From Streptomyces luteogriseus (GTDB lineage: Bacteria > Actinomycetota > Actinomycetes > Streptomycetales > Streptomycetaceae), in assembly GCF_014205055.1 (NCBI RefSeq), contig NZ_JACHMS010000001.1, positions 434,001 to 498,000 of the forward strand: a stretch of 64,000 bases of DNA, read 5' to 3'. Both the position numbers and the translations under genes were made by a program. This document shows, one piece after another, positions 1 through 8,599 of the stretch (positions are counted from its first letter, which is position 1; every line of letters starts with the position of its first letter). Under the pieces are notes generated by a model. The model saw only the letters and a list, made by a program, of their open reading frames with translations. It was not told the origin of the DNA and did not search any database.

Positions 1-99
1 CGGGTCGGCGACGGGGCCCGGCTCGGCCTGGTGGTGTGCGGAGGCAACGCGACGACGGGCGATCTGTTCGCCTGGTCGCATCGCTTCGGTCTGCGCTGA
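1..99 (+). CDS. C-terminal end of a serine/threonine dehydratase-like PLP enzyme (partial)
   Basis: An open frame enters from the left edge and stops with TGA at 97-99, giving 32 residues. The stretch LGLVVCGGNATTGDL resembles the C-terminal glycine-rich segment of fold-type II PLP enzymes of the threonine/serine dehydratase group (usual form GGN). The catalytic lysine lies outside the window, so the family assignment rests on this short motif only. It could equally be another fold-type II member. Confidence 0.55.
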   Translation, partial: RVGDGARLGLVVCGGNATTGDLFAWSHRFGLR

Positions 100-449
100 C
101 GTTCCGGTGGCTCTCGGGGAATCCGGGGCGGAATTCATCGGAGGGCTCCGAGTTCAGACGCTGTACACGTCCGCATTTACCGCCGGTTACCACCAGGCCC
201 GGCGGGAATTCGCGAATCCGCGGCGGCGACGGGCTGATTTCGGCGCCCGCCACGGCCCCGGCCGCCGAGGTGAACCGCGCCCGAGACGGCGAAAGACCGT
301 TTTTCCTCGCACACTTGCACCCATACTCGCCCCTTCCCTTGAACAAAAGACAGGAATGAACACGGAGTTGCGATCCGTTTGAACGCGGGGTGCCTCGCTC
401 CCCGTACCTCTGGAAAAGGTCAGAGCCAGGTTTCCAGCGAGGGATGGCC
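100..449. other. Intergenic region without a recognisable gene
   Basis: About 350 bp lie between the dehydratase tail and the pseudokinase gene. A 10-bp palindrome ATTCGCGAAT sits at 208-217. No reading frame here has convincing codon bias. The A-rich stretch at 345-365 may hold the promoter of the next gene, but I cannot place a clear -35/-10 pair. Confidence 0.4.
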
Positions 450-2102
450 ATGGGCAGGGCGCACGTCTCCACACACCAGTTGGTCGCCGGCCGGTACCGG
501 CTGCTAGAGATCATCCAGCGCGAGACCAACCGCATCTGCTGGTACGCCGAGGACACCGGGGCCGGTGAGATCTCCCGCCCGTGTCTCGTGACCCAGATCG
601 GGCTTCCGGAGGACCCGCGCGCAGCCGAGCGCCGGGCCGCCGCCCGCCTGCTGCGCACCACCGAGAACATGGCGCTGCTGTGTCCCGGCCGGATCGCCAC
701 GGTCGTCGACGCCGTCGAGGAGGCCGGCGCCCTGTGGACCGTGAACGAGTGGATCGACGGCACCCCGCTCGGTGAACTCCTCTCGGAGCAGGGCACGTTC
801 AACTACGTGCGGGCGGCGCGGATCGGCCTGGAGCTGCTCGACGTGCTGGACGCCGCGCACGCCGAGGGCATCACGCACGGCGAGCTCAGCCCCGGCCAGG
901 TGTTCGTGCGCGAGGGCCACTCGGTCGTCGTCACCGGCTACGGCCTGGCCGGCGCGACCCTCGCGCCCCGGCTCACGGCACCCGCGTACGCCTCCCCGGA
1001 ACAGGCCCGCGACCAGCGCATCGGCCCCGCCGCGGACCTCTGGGCGCTGGGCTCGATCCTGTACACGATGGTCGAGGGGCGCCCGCCGTTCCGGGACCGG
1101 GGACGCCCGGAGAACACCCTGAAGGGCGTGGACCGGCTGCCGCTGCGCACGCCGGTGCGCGCCGGGCCGCTCACCCAGGTCGTGCAGGGACTGCTCCGCA
1201 AGGACTCACGGGAGCGGCTGACCCGCCCCGTGGTGCGTGAGGCGCTGACCCGCGCACTGAGCGAGGATCCCGAGGCCGCCCTGGCCGCGGCACCGGTCCC
1301 GCGGCTGCGCGGCGCCTACGCCGCGATGCGCCCGGGGAGCCCGGCATGGAGCAGACGGACCATGGTGGCGGGAACGGCCCTGGCCGTCGTCACCGTCGCG
1401 GTCGCCGTGCTCGCCGCGACCCAGGGGCTGCCCGGCACGGACAGCGGCAGCGACACGGCCGAATCACCGGTCCGGCCGCCGGCCTCGGCCGCCACGCCGG
1501 GCGAGGACACCGGCGGCGACAGCCCCGAGCCGTCCGGACCGCCCAGTCCGCCCAGGTCCCCCTCCCCCACCCCCAGCCCGTCGTCCCCGCCCCCCGCTCC
1601 CACTCCCACGCCCACACCGTCCGCCCCGGCCACGGCCCTGCCGCCCGGCTTCCAGCGCTACCGGGCACCGGAGGGCTTCTCCGTCGCGCTGCCCGAGGGC
1701 TGGAAGCGGCTGGACACCGACCGCGACGGCGAGGCGTACCGGGTCCTCTTCGGCGCCGAGGGGGACGACCGCACACTGGCCGTCACCTACAGCGAGCAGG
1801 CCGGCCCGGACCCCGTGGCCGTGTGGCGGGACGACGTCGAACCCAACCTCAAGCAGGCGGACGGCTACGACCGGATCGGCGCGATCCGCGCGACGACGTA
1901 CCAGGGTCGCCAGGCCGCCGACATGGAGTGGACCGCCGACGTCGACGGCACCCGGGTGCACACCCTCGGCCGGGGCATCCTGCTGGGTGAGGGCCGGAGC
2001 TTCTCGCTGCGCTGGACGACCCCGGACGCCGACTGGGGGGACGCCGCCAACCAGGAGGCGCTGCGCACGTTCTTCAAGACCTTCCGGCCGGGCTCGGTCT
2101 GA
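450..2102 (+). CDS. Membrane-anchored Ser/Thr protein pseudokinase with extracytoplasmic sensor-like domain
   Basis: The protein has 550 residues from the ATG at 450, which has GAGGG 6 nt upstream (an ATG at 444 is an alternative). Residues 15-270 follow the Hanks-type kinase fold and include the APE-like YASPEQ, but catalytic positions are lost. The ATP-lysine region reads CLVTQIG (Gln near 49), HRD is HGE (143-145), the following Asn is Gln, and DFG is GYG (163-165). There is no glycine-rich loop. A membrane helix lies at about 305-325, a Pro/Ser/Thr-rich linker at 355-400, and a globular extracytoplasmic domain at 400-550. Such proteins are expected to bind and signal rather than phosphorylate. 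What it senses cannot be read from the sequence. Confidence 0.8.
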   Translation: MGRAHVSTHQLVAGRYRLLEIIQRETNRICWYAEDTGAGEISRPCLVTQIGLPEDPRAAERRAAARLLRTTENMALLCPGRIATVVDAVEEAGALWTVNEWIDGTPLGELLSEQGTFNYVRAARIGLELLDVLDAAHAEGITHGELSPGQVFVREGHSVVVTGYGLAGATLAPRLTAPAYASPEQARDQRIGPAADLWALGSILYTMVEGRPPFRDRGRPENTLKGVDRLPLRTPVRAGPLTQVVQGLLRKDSRERLTRPVVREALTRALSEDPEAALAAAPVPRLRGAYAAMRPGSPAWSRRTMVAGTALAVVTVAVAVLAATQGLPGTDSGSDTAESPVRPPASAATPGEDTGGDSPEPSGPPSPPRSPSPTPSPSSPPPAPTPTPTPSAPATALPPGFQRYRAPEGFSVALPEGWKRLDTDRDGEAYRVLFGAEGDDRTLAVTYSEQAGPDPVAVWRDDVEPNLKQADGYDRIGAIRATTYQGRQAADMEWTADVDGTRVHTLGRGILLGEGRSFSLRWTTPDADWGDAANQEALRTFFKTFRPGSV

Positions 2103-2117
2103 GCCGGACGGTCCGGC
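2103..2117. terminator. Short hairpin between convergent genes
   Basis: GCCGGA and TCCGGC form a 6-bp stem with a 3-nt loop in the 20-bp gap between the pseudokinase and serine hydrolase stops. It could terminate either transcript. It is short, so support is weak. Confidence 0.35.
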
Positions 2118-2122
2118 GCGGC

Positions 2123-3571
2123 TCAGTGCGAGCGGCGCGGGGCGCGCAGGGTGGTGAGGCGTCCGCCGTGCAGCGGCCGGGTGCCCCAGTGCGCGGTGAG
2201 CTTCCGGTCCGTGAGTGAGCAGGTCAGTGCCAGGCGGTGCGGGGTCTCCAGGAACACCACGTCCACGGCCAGCGTGCCGGAATCGGTCCAGCCGCCGCTC
2301 ACCGCGGTCGGGGCGGGTTCCTCCGCGACCGTCCAGCCTTCACCCACGAGAGGCAGGACGAGCCGGTCCGGGTGGTCCGGCCGGTCCGCTTCTCCGGTGA
2401 GCACGAGCGTCCAGCCGTCCCCGTCGCGGGCGAGCCCGGCCGACCGGACCGGCCCGGCCTCCGCGGCGGGCGTGAACGCGGCGGCCGTCCAGTCCCGCTC
2501 CCGCTCCCGCTCCAGAGGTGCGGGACGGCCCGGGGCGGGTGGCAACGTGAGCCGGGCGAGGCGCTCCCGCAGCTCCGCGTCGGCGGCCTCGCGGCCGGTC
2601 AGCGGCTCGGGGCCGAAGGCGGGCAGCAGATGGTCCCAGACCAGGTTCAGGTACTCCTGCATCCGCTCGGTCGCCGCGATCACCACGTCATGCTCCGGGA
2701 GCACCAGGCAGAACTGGCCGAAGGCGCCGTCCCCCCGGTAGCCGTGCCGGGACGTCCAGAACTGGTAGCCGTAACCCAGATCCCAGTCCTGCCGGTCCAC
2801 GTCGCCCATGGCTCCGGCGGTCGGTGTGCGGGGGTGCGAGGCCCTGGCCGCCCACCCCTGAGGCAGCAGCCGCTCGCCCTCCCACAGCCCGTCGCGCAGA
2901 TACAGCTGGCCGAGCCGGGCGACGGCGTCCGTGGTGGCGTGCAGACCGCTGAAGCCGAGCTCGCGGCCGGCACGGTCCCGCCTCCAGGACACCTCGCCGA
3001 TGCCCAGCGGATCCAGCAGCCGGGGCCGCAGATAGGCGGTGAGCGGCTGCCCGGTCACCCGCTGGACGATCGCGGCGAGCGTGTAGGTGGCGGGCTGGTT
3101 GTAGGCGAAGACCGTGCCCGGGTCGCCGTCGGGCGGCAGCCGCAGGAACCCCCGTACGGGCTCGGCGGGGTCTCGCCCGAAGACCTCGTCGACGGTGTCC
3201 CGCCGGTGGCCGCTCGCCATGGACGCCACGTGCCGGACGAGCATCGCCCGGCTGCGCGGGTCGGTGATGTCGGCCTCGAACTCCGGGAAGTACGAGATCA
3301 CCGGCGCGTCGAAGTCGAGCAGACCCTCGGCCTCGGCCAGGGCGGCCGCGGTCCCGGTGAAGCTCTTGCTGAGCGAGTACATCAGGTGGAGACGTTCGGG
3401 TGTGTACGGCGCCCACCAGCCGGAGGCCACCAGGTGCCCGTGCCGCATGATCATCAGGCTGTGCGGCTCGATCTCGGGGGCGGCTTCGAGGGCGTCGAGG
3501 AAGGCGTTGACGCCGGAGGCGTCGACACCCCGGGCGGCGGGACCGGACGTCGGCAGGGCGGAAGCACTCAT
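2123..3571 (-). CDS. Serine hydrolase of the beta-lactamase / class C penicillin-binding family
   Basis: The protein has 482 residues. The start at 3571 is preferred over 3586 because GCAGGA lies about 7 nt upstream of it. The SxxK nucleophile motif appears as SLSK in YSLSKSFTG. A tyrosine motif AYNQPATY follows at the spacing usual for YxN, and a Gly-rich strand GAFGQF stands near the end of the catalytic domain. The last 130 residues form an extra beta-rich tail. No signal peptide is visible, so it is probably a cytosolic esterase or amidase rather than a cell-wall enzyme. The gene is convergent with the pseudokinase gene. Confidence 0.8.
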   Translation of the reverse strand: MSASALPTSGPAARGVDASGVNAFLDALEAAPEIEPHSLMIMRHGHLVASGWWAPYTPERLHLMYSLSKSFTGTAAALAEAEGLLDFDAPVISYFPEFEADITDPRSRAMLVRHVASMASGHRRDTVDEVFGRDPAEPVRGFLRLPPDGDPGTVFAYNQPATYTLAAIVQRVTGQPLTAYLRPRLLDPLGIGEVSWRRDRAGRELGFSGLHATTDAVARLGQLYLRDGLWEGERLLPQGWAARASHPRTPTAGAMGDVDRQDWDLGYGYQFWTSRHGYRGDGAFGQFCLVLPEHDVVIAATERMQEYLNLVWDHLLPAFGPEPLTGREAADAELRERLARLTLPPAPGRPAPLERERERDWTAAAFTPAAEAGPVRSAGLARDGDGWTLVLTGEADRPDHPDRLVLPLVGEGWTVAEEPAPTAVSGGWTDSGTLAVDVVFLETPHRLALTCSLTDRKLTAHWGTRPLHGGRLTTLRAPRRSH

Positions 3572-3643
3572 GGATGCATCCTGCACCCGTCGGCGACCTT
3601 GATCGAGCCGTTTCCGGGCCAGCTGTCAGGGGACTCGCCGGTT

Positions 3644-4615
3644 ATGGTGCAAATCGGATACACGATGATGACCGAGCAGGCCGGCCCCCGAGAGCTCGTC
3701 GACCACGTGGTGCGGGCGGAGGAGGCGGGCTTCGACTTCTCGGTGACCTCCGACCACTACTTCCCGTGGCTGCGCTCGCAGGGTCATTCGCCGTACGCCT
3801 GGGCCGTGCTCGGCGCGGCCGCCCAGGCAACGTCACGTATCCCGCTGATGACGTACGTGACGTGCCCGACGTTCCGCTACCACCCTGCGGTGGTGGCGCA
3901 GAAGGCGGCGACCCTGCAGTTGCTCTCCGAGGGCCGGTTCCGGCTGGGGCTGGGCTCGGGCGAGAACCTCAACGAGCACGTGGTGGGCGGCGGCTGGCCG
4001 TCCGTCGATGTGCGGCACGAGATGTTCGAGGAGGCCGTGGAGATCATCCGCGCCCTGTTCGAGGGCCGTCATGTCAACCATCGCGGCACGCACTTCGACG
4101 TGGAGTCGGCCAAGCTGTGGGACCTGCCGGACGAGGCGCCGCCCATCGGCATCGCCGTCTCCGGGGAGCGGTCGTGCGAACTCGCGGGCCGGCTCGGTGA
4201 CCTGGTGATCGCCACCGAGCCCAAGGCCGGGCTGCTGGAGGCCTTCGACCAGCACGGCGGCCAGGGCAAGCCCCGCATCGGCCAGCTGCCGGTCTGCTAC
4301 GACCCCGACCGGGACGCGGCCGTCGAGCGGGCGCACTCCCAGTTCCGCTGGTTCGGCAGCGGCTGGAAGGTCAACTCGGAGCTGCCGCATCCCGATTCCT
4401 TCGACGCGGCCACCCAGTTCGTCACGCAGGACGACGTCGCCGACGCGATTCCCTGCGGTGACGACCCGGACGCGTTCGTCGAGGCCGTCCGCCCGTACGC
4501 CGAGGCCGGGTTCACCGAGATCGCGCTCGTCCAGATCGGCGGCGAGTCGCAGCCGGCCTACCTGGACTGGTCGGAGAAGACGCTGCTGCCGGCGCTGCGC
4601 GACGCGTTCGGCTGA
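3644..4615 (+). CDS. F420-dependent LLM-class oxidoreductase (G6PDH-type family)
   Basis: This is a 323-residue luciferase-like TIM-barrel protein starting MVQIGYTMM. Conserved blocks are TSDHYFPW, TYVTCPTFRYHP, RLGLGSGENLNEHV, VSGERS and FTEIALVQIGG. The pattern matches the F420-dependent glucose-6-phosphate-dehydrogenase-like subgroup of the LLM family, in which a deazaflavin carries hydride. The physiological substrate is unknown. AGGGGA about 10 nt upstream supports the ATG at 3644. Its 3' end overlaps the convergent next gene by 104 nt. Confidence 0.8.
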   Translation: MVQIGYTMMTEQAGPRELVDHVVRAEEAGFDFSVTSDHYFPWLRSQGHSPYAWAVLGAAAQATSRIPLMTYVTCPTFRYHPAVVAQKAATLQLLSEGRFRLGLGSGENLNEHVVGGGWPSVDVRHEMFEEAVEIIRALFEGRHVNHRGTHFDVESAKLWDLPDEAPPIGIAVSGERSCELAGRLGDLVIATEPKAGLLEAFDQHGGQGKPRIGQLPVCYDPDRDAAVERAHSQFRWFGSGWKVNSELPHPDSFDAATQFVTQDDVADAIPCGDDPDAFVEAVRPYAEAGFTEIALVQIGGESQPAYLDWSEKTLLPALRDAFG

Positions 4616-5186
4616 CGTCCTCGGCCAGTGCCGCCACGGCCCGTTCGACCAGATGAGCCCTCCGCCCCGGGGGGCTCATCTTCGCGAGCGCGCTCACCCG
4701 CTGGGCCTCCCCGGTCGTGGGCAGGAACCCGGCCAGCAGGAGGGGCAGCAGCAGCCGCCGGACGAGCACTTCGCTCTCCGAGGTGACCTGGGGTCTGCGC
4801 ACCACCGAGACGTTGACCCGGATCGCGTGCTCGTTGCCGGGCGGTACACCCGGCCGGTCCGTCTCGATCGCGGCGTAACGGTAGCCGTGCGCCCGGTCAC
4901 AGGCGGGGCAGCCGGCCGGGCCCCGGGTGAGCCGGTCGCCGCAGTCGGGGCACACCAGCCGGTCGAGGGCGGCGTCCACCAGCCGCCAGTCGTGCCGGTC
5001 GGGTTCGGCGACGACCATCTCGGCCAGGGCGCGCTCCTGGTCGTCGCCCGAGGCGGTGTCCCACTGCCCCAGGAACGCGGCCCACGCCCTCTCGACGATG
5101 CCGTCCACCAGGTCGCGGCAGGCGGCACAGGCGGGGGCACCGCCGTACGCGTAGCCACCGCACTCCGCGCAGCGGCGTAGCGGCAT
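4512..5186 (-). CDS. Zinc-ribbon-containing hypothetical protein
   Basis: The protein has 224 residues. AGGAGG 5 nt upstream fixes the ATG at 5186. Two Cys clusters lie in the N-terminal half: CAECGGYAYGGAPACAAC (about 6-23) and CPDCGDRL followed by CPAC (about 84-105), suggesting two zinc ribbons. The C-terminal 60 residues are Ala/Arg/Ser rich and lie opposite the end of the LLM gene, so the true stop may have drifted. I do not recognise a named family; a nucleic-acid or protein-binding role is a guess from the zinc ribbons. Confidence 0.65.
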   Translation of the reverse strand: MPLRRCAECGGYAYGGAPACAACRDLVDGIVERAWAAFLGQWDTASGDDQERALAEMVVAEPDRHDWRLVDAALDRLVCPDCGDRLTRGPAGCPACDRAHGYRYAAIETDRPGVPPGNEHAIRVNVSVVRRPQVTSESEVLVRRLLLPLLLAGFLPTTGEAQRVSALAKMSPPGRRAHLVERAVAALAEDVSRTRRAAPAAASSPTSPGRPAATRRRSGRARSR

Positions 5187-5355
5187 GTCCGCCTCCTGTC
5201 GCACCATGCCCGGCATCCTCCCGCACCCGCGTCCGCCCGGGACAGCGGTTTTCGGACGGGCCGCGCGGGCGGTGAACGGCGAGGTCAGCGGGTGCCGCTA
5301 GGCTTCCGTGCGCACCTCGTGCAGTCCGATCTGCCCCGCCTCAGGAGAGTCGTCC

Positions 5356-6393
5356 GTGACCGTTGCCATCACCCCGCCCGAGACCCCCGTCGCCCCGGCG
5401 CCCCTGTCCGACCTGGTCGCGCGGGACGCGCGGGAGTTCGGGGCGTACGCCCGGACCGGAGGGTGGGCCTTCGGGCTGAAGGTGGCGCGCAGCGTGCGGC
5501 CCGGCGGCCAGGGCGCGGACGAGACGCCGAAGGTGTCCGCGAAGGAGTTCGCCGAACTCGCCGGCTGCTCCCCGGAGCGGGTCATGCGCTACTACAAGGC
5601 GTGGGACCGGGCCGCGGACGACGGCATGGTTCCGCACTTCGAGGCGCTGACGCCGGGTCAGGAGGTGGACCTGCCGGACGCCGACGTGTGGCTGAGCTAC
5701 TACGTCTCCCGCAACAGCGCCACGTCCGAGCGCGGCACCGCCATCTCCGAGGCCGCCGAGGCGGAGGGCATCCGGCCCACGAAGGCCCTCGAGGTCGCGG
5801 AGAACCCCACCGCCCTGCGCGCCGCGATCCTGGCCGACCCCTCCACCGCCCGGGCCGCCCGCCAGGCCCTGCTGGACCGAGTCCGTGAGGATCCGGACCT
5901 GCAGTCGGAGCTGGCCCGTGACGTGGTGCGCACCGACGAGCTGAAGAAGGCCGTCGCCGGGGAGAGCAGGGCGGCCGACCGGATCGGGTACGTGCGCCAG
6001 ATCGCCGAGTCGGGGCAGATCAAGACGCCCGCCGGGCAGACCGTCGACGCCCCCGCCGACCTGCGCCAGGAGGCCGAGCGGCACCTGTCGCTCCTCGACG
6101 AGCTCGACGAGGGCGAGGACGCCGGAGAGTGGGCCGCCGAGGCCTACGACACGATGAAGTCCCTCGTCGTCGAGGTCGTGGAGGCGGACCCGGGGCTGCG
6201 GGTGCGGGAGCGGCGCACGAAGTTCTACAGCAGCCTGCAGAAGGCCACCAAGGTGTTCGAGGAGCTGACCTTCGACGACGCCGGGGAGTTCTACGAGGAC
6301 GACATGGTGCAGCGTCTGGAGGATCTGCAGCGGGCCGTCGCGGTGTGCATCGAGTCGCTGCGCGGCGCTCGCGAGAATCACCCGGTCGGCTGA
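5356..6393 (+). CDS. Conserved hypothetical streptomycete protein, alpha-helical, HTH-like N-terminus
   Basis: The protein has 345 residues from a GTG at 5356, with CAGGAGA about 7 nt upstream. A TAGGCT -10-like hexamer at 5299-5304 could start a 45-nt leader. Residues 60-90 (KEFAELAGCSPERVMRYYKAWD) look like a helix-turn-helix, and the rest is charged and helical. I recognise it as actinobacteria-like but cannot name a function. DNA binding is an inference from the N-terminal segment. Confidence 0.7.
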   Translation: MTVAITPPETPVAPAPLSDLVARDAREFGAYARTGGWAFGLKVARSVRPGGQGADETPKVSAKEFAELAGCSPERVMRYYKAWDRAADDGMVPHFEALTPGQEVDLPDADVWLSYYVSRNSATSERGTAISEAAEAEGIRPTKALEVAENPTALRAAILADPSTARAARQALLDRVREDPDLQSELARDVVRTDELKKAVAGESRAADRIGYVRQIAESGQIKTPAGQTVDAPADLRQEAERHLSLLDELDEGEDAGEWAAEAYDTMKSLVVEVVEADPGLRVRERRTKFYSSLQKATKVFEELTFDDAGEFYEDDMVQRLEDLQRAVAVCIESLRGARENHPVG

Positions 6394-6455
6394 GCATTCC
6401 GGCGAAATCGGGGGTACTAGAGGGCTCTACGTCGGTTCTTCCCGGAGGCCCCCTC

Positions 6456-6881
6456 GTGAACTCGTTCGTCCACAAGACCCTGGTGGTGCAGCTCCAGGCG
6501 GGCGACACGGACCGTTTCTCCGTGCTCGCCCACCTGAGCTACGACGCCGCGGACCCGTTCGCCGTCACCGTGGTCTTCAGCCATGACGGCCGCGTCCTCG
6601 CCCGGTGGCAGCTGGACCGGGAGATGCTCGGTGAGGCGCTGCGGCGTCCGGTCGGGGTGGGCGACGTGCGGATGCGCCCGGAGTCCCGGGGCATGTGGCA
6701 GGAACTGCGCCTGGAGTTCCTCGGCGACGCCCGCGCCGACGGCGGGCGCCACCACGCCGTGGTGTTCGCCTGGGCGCCGGGGTTCGCGGCGTTCCTACGG
6801 GAGACCTACGAGGTGGTGCGGCCGGGCCGCGAGGAGGTCCATGTCGACGACTTCCTGGCGGGCGTTCTCGCGGGGGGCTGA
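6456..6881 (+). CDS. SsgA-like sporulation and cell-division regulator (SALP)
   Basis: The protein has 141 residues, the usual SALP length. The GTG start at 6456 is preceded by GGAGG at 8 nt. Family marks include the opening LVVQLQAGD, LSYDAADPFAV, VVFSHDGRVLARWQLDREML, and a C-terminal half ending in VHVDDFLAGVL. SALPs occur in morphologically complex actinomycetes and act in septum-site selection and spore-wall synthesis. Which paralogue (SsgA-G) this is cannot be decided here. Confidence 0.9.
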   Translation: MNSFVHKTLVVQLQAGDTDRFSVLAHLSYDAADPFAVTVVFSHDGRVLARWQLDREMLGEALRRPVGVGDVRMRPESRGMWQELRLEFLGDARADGGRHHAVVFAWAPGFAAFLRETYEVVRPGREEVHVDDFLAGVLAGG

Positions 6882-6963
6882 ACCGCGGCCGGTCTGAGTA
6901 GGCGTACTCATGCCGGCGGCCCGCCCCCGACTGGACGACGGGCTCCCTCGAGAGGAGCCCGCC

Positions 6964-7731
6964 ATGTCCGCTGTGTCCGACGTACGTCCGGGTCCCCGGC
7001 CGTCCCTGCCCGCCGCCCTCGCCTGGGGTGTGCTCGCGGTGCTGGCCCTGTCCGGGTGGAACCCGCACGACCGCATGACCTGGTTCCCGGAGGTCGTGTG
7101 GGTCGTCGTGGGCCTGCCGCTGCTGGTGCTGACCCGGCGCCGCTTCCCGCTCACCGGTCTGCTGTGCTGTCTGCTGGCCGCCCACGCCGTGGTGCTGATG
7201 GTGGGCGGCCACTACACCTACGCCGAGGTGCCGGTCGGCGACTGGGTCCGGAACGCCTTCGGTCTGGACCGCAATCCCTATGACCGGTTCGGCCACCTGA
7301 TGCAGGGCTTCGTCCCGGCCGTGCTGACGCGCGAGCTGCTGGTGCGCACCTCGCCGCTGCGCGGGAGCCGGTGGCTCGCTCCGCTGACCGTGTGCGCGTG
7401 TCTGGCGTTCAGCGCCGTCTTCGAGATGCTGGAGTGGGCGGCCGCCGTGGCCGGAGGGCACGCGGCGGACGCCTTTCTGGCCACCCAGGGCGACGCGTGG
7501 GACACGCAGTGGGACATGTTCTGCGCGCTGATCGGGGCCACCGCCTCACTGCTGCTGCTCAGCCGGGTGCACGACCGGCAACTGGTGGCGGTGACATCAC
7601 CTCGACGTGTAGCGATGCCGGGTCCACAGCGGCAGGACGAACCAGCACAGCAGGTACCAGCCGACCACCCCGGCCACCAGGTAGGGCACGAATCCGTCGT
7701 GCGTGGCCACGCGCAGGATGAGCAGCAGTGA
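6964..7731 (+). CDS. DUF2238 (YjdF-like) integral membrane protein
   Basis: The protein has 255 residues, with GAGAGGAG ahead of the ATG at 6964. About six hydrophobic helices are visible between residues 15 and 205. The motif NPYDRFGHLMQGFVPAV and the segment AFSAVFEMLEWAAA are typical of DUF2238. The last 45 residues are polar and Gln/Pro/His rich and lie opposite the end of the convergent gene (135-nt overlap), so they look like read-through into antisense sequence rather than a domain. Function is unknown. Confidence 0.8.
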   Translation: MSAVSDVRPGPRPSLPAALAWGVLAVLALSGWNPHDRMTWFPEVVWVVVGLPLLVLTRRRFPLTGLLCCLLAAHAVVLMVGGHYTYAEVPVGDWVRNAFGLDRNPYDRFGHLMQGFVPAVLTRELLVRTSPLRGSRWLAPLTVCACLAFSAVFEMLEWAAAVAGGHAADAFLATQGDAWDTQWDMFCALIGATASLLLLSRVHDRQLVAVTSPRRVAMPGPQRQDEPAQQVPADHPGHQVGHESVVRGHAQDEQQ

Positions 7732-8094
7732 GGCGGTCGTCGTGGCGAGCAGCAGCACGAGGCCGAGCAGGGTGAGCCGAGAGGCCAGCCGGACCGCCTG
7801 GGGTTTGACGCGCCGCCCGGCGACGATGCGGTGCAGGGCCACCGGGCCGATGAGTGCCCCGGTCGCGCAGGCACCGAGGACGACCGTCACGAGATAGATC
7901 GTCTGGTCGGTGCCGGAGAGGTCGTCGTACTTCTCGGTGAACACCACCGTGAGGAGGAAGCCGAAGAGGATCTGGACGCCCATCTGCGCCACGCGGACCT
8001 CCTGGATGAGCTCCTGCCACATCCGGTCCGCTCTCTCCTCCTCCGTCTCGTTGCGCCCCCGGCGCATGACCCCGCCCTCTGCCGCGTCCGCCAC
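7597..8094 (-). CDS. DUF6328-type small integral membrane protein
   Basis: The protein has 165 residues with four hydrophobic helices after a charged N-terminus (EEERADRMWQELIQEVRVAQ) that resembles the DUF6328 family. The GTG at 8094 has GGGAGGA very close upstream; an internal ATG at 8067 is an alternative start. Function is unknown. It ends inside the convergent DUF2238 gene. Confidence 0.7.
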   Translation of the reverse strand: MADAAEGGVMRRGRNETEEERADRMWQELIQEVRVAQMGVQILFGFLLTVVFTEKYDDLSGTDQTIYLVTVVLGACATGALIGPVALHRIVAGRRVKPQAVRLASRLTLLGLVLLLATTTASLLLILRVATHDGFVPYLVAGVVGWYLLCWFVLPLWTRHRYTSR

Positions 8095-8242
8095 TGTTCC
8101 TCCCGGTGTGAGACCTGAGCCCTCCTCTTTCCCGGGTTCCCCGGAACGAGCCGTCGTCCCCCGCCCCCGGGCCGGTTTGAGCGATCAGGGGACGGTTACA
8201 CGGACGGCGCGAAGGACGCAGAACCGAGGAGGTCGTGGACTC

Positions 8243-8590
8243 ATGTCCGGTACGCAGCTCACCGTGACGCTCAGCGGCGGAGGCGCCGACGACGCGCGAG
8301 CGGTCGTCCGGGCCCTGGAAGGCACGTTCGGGTCTCCCGACGATCTTCCCGCCGACGAGAACGCGACGGTCCACACGGCGACCTTCGACGGGGAGACGAA
8401 CGCGGGTCCTGCCGGGGGCGACGGAGCGGGTGCCGGGCGGCTGTCCGCACCGGTGACCGTCACCGTGCAGGGCAGCCCGGAGGCCGTGCGGCGGGCGAGC
8501 GACACGCTCACCCGGGCCTTCACGGCACGCGACGACGGCGTCGCCTCCGGCGACCAGGAGCAGGAGAGGCAGTTGCTCCTGGAGCCGTGA
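8243..8590 (+). CDS. Small hypothetical protein
   Basis: The protein has 115 residues, with AGGAGG about 10 nt before the ATG. The opening strand TQLTVTLSGGGADDARAVVRALEG and later VTVTVQGSPEAVRRASDTLTRAF suggest two beta-alpha units separated by a disordered Gly/Asp-rich loop. It is acidic. No family is recognised. Confidence 0.55.
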   Translation: MSGTQLTVTLSGGGADDARAVVRALEGTFGSPDDLPADENATVHTATFDGETNAGPAGGDGAGAGRLSAPVTVTVQGSPEAVRRASDTLTRAFTARDDGVASGDQEQERQLLLEP

Positions 8591-8599
8591 GAGGCGGCC

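Noticed and set aside
2237..3643. An N-terminal extension of the LLM oxidoreductase frame reaching back to 2237
   Set aside because: The extension is antisense to the serine hydrolase; LLM homology begins at the ATG at 3644.
8235..8242. GTG at 8235 as start of the 115-residue protein
   Set aside because: It is not in frame with the ORF; the ATG at 8243 is the first in-frame start with a ribosome-binding site.
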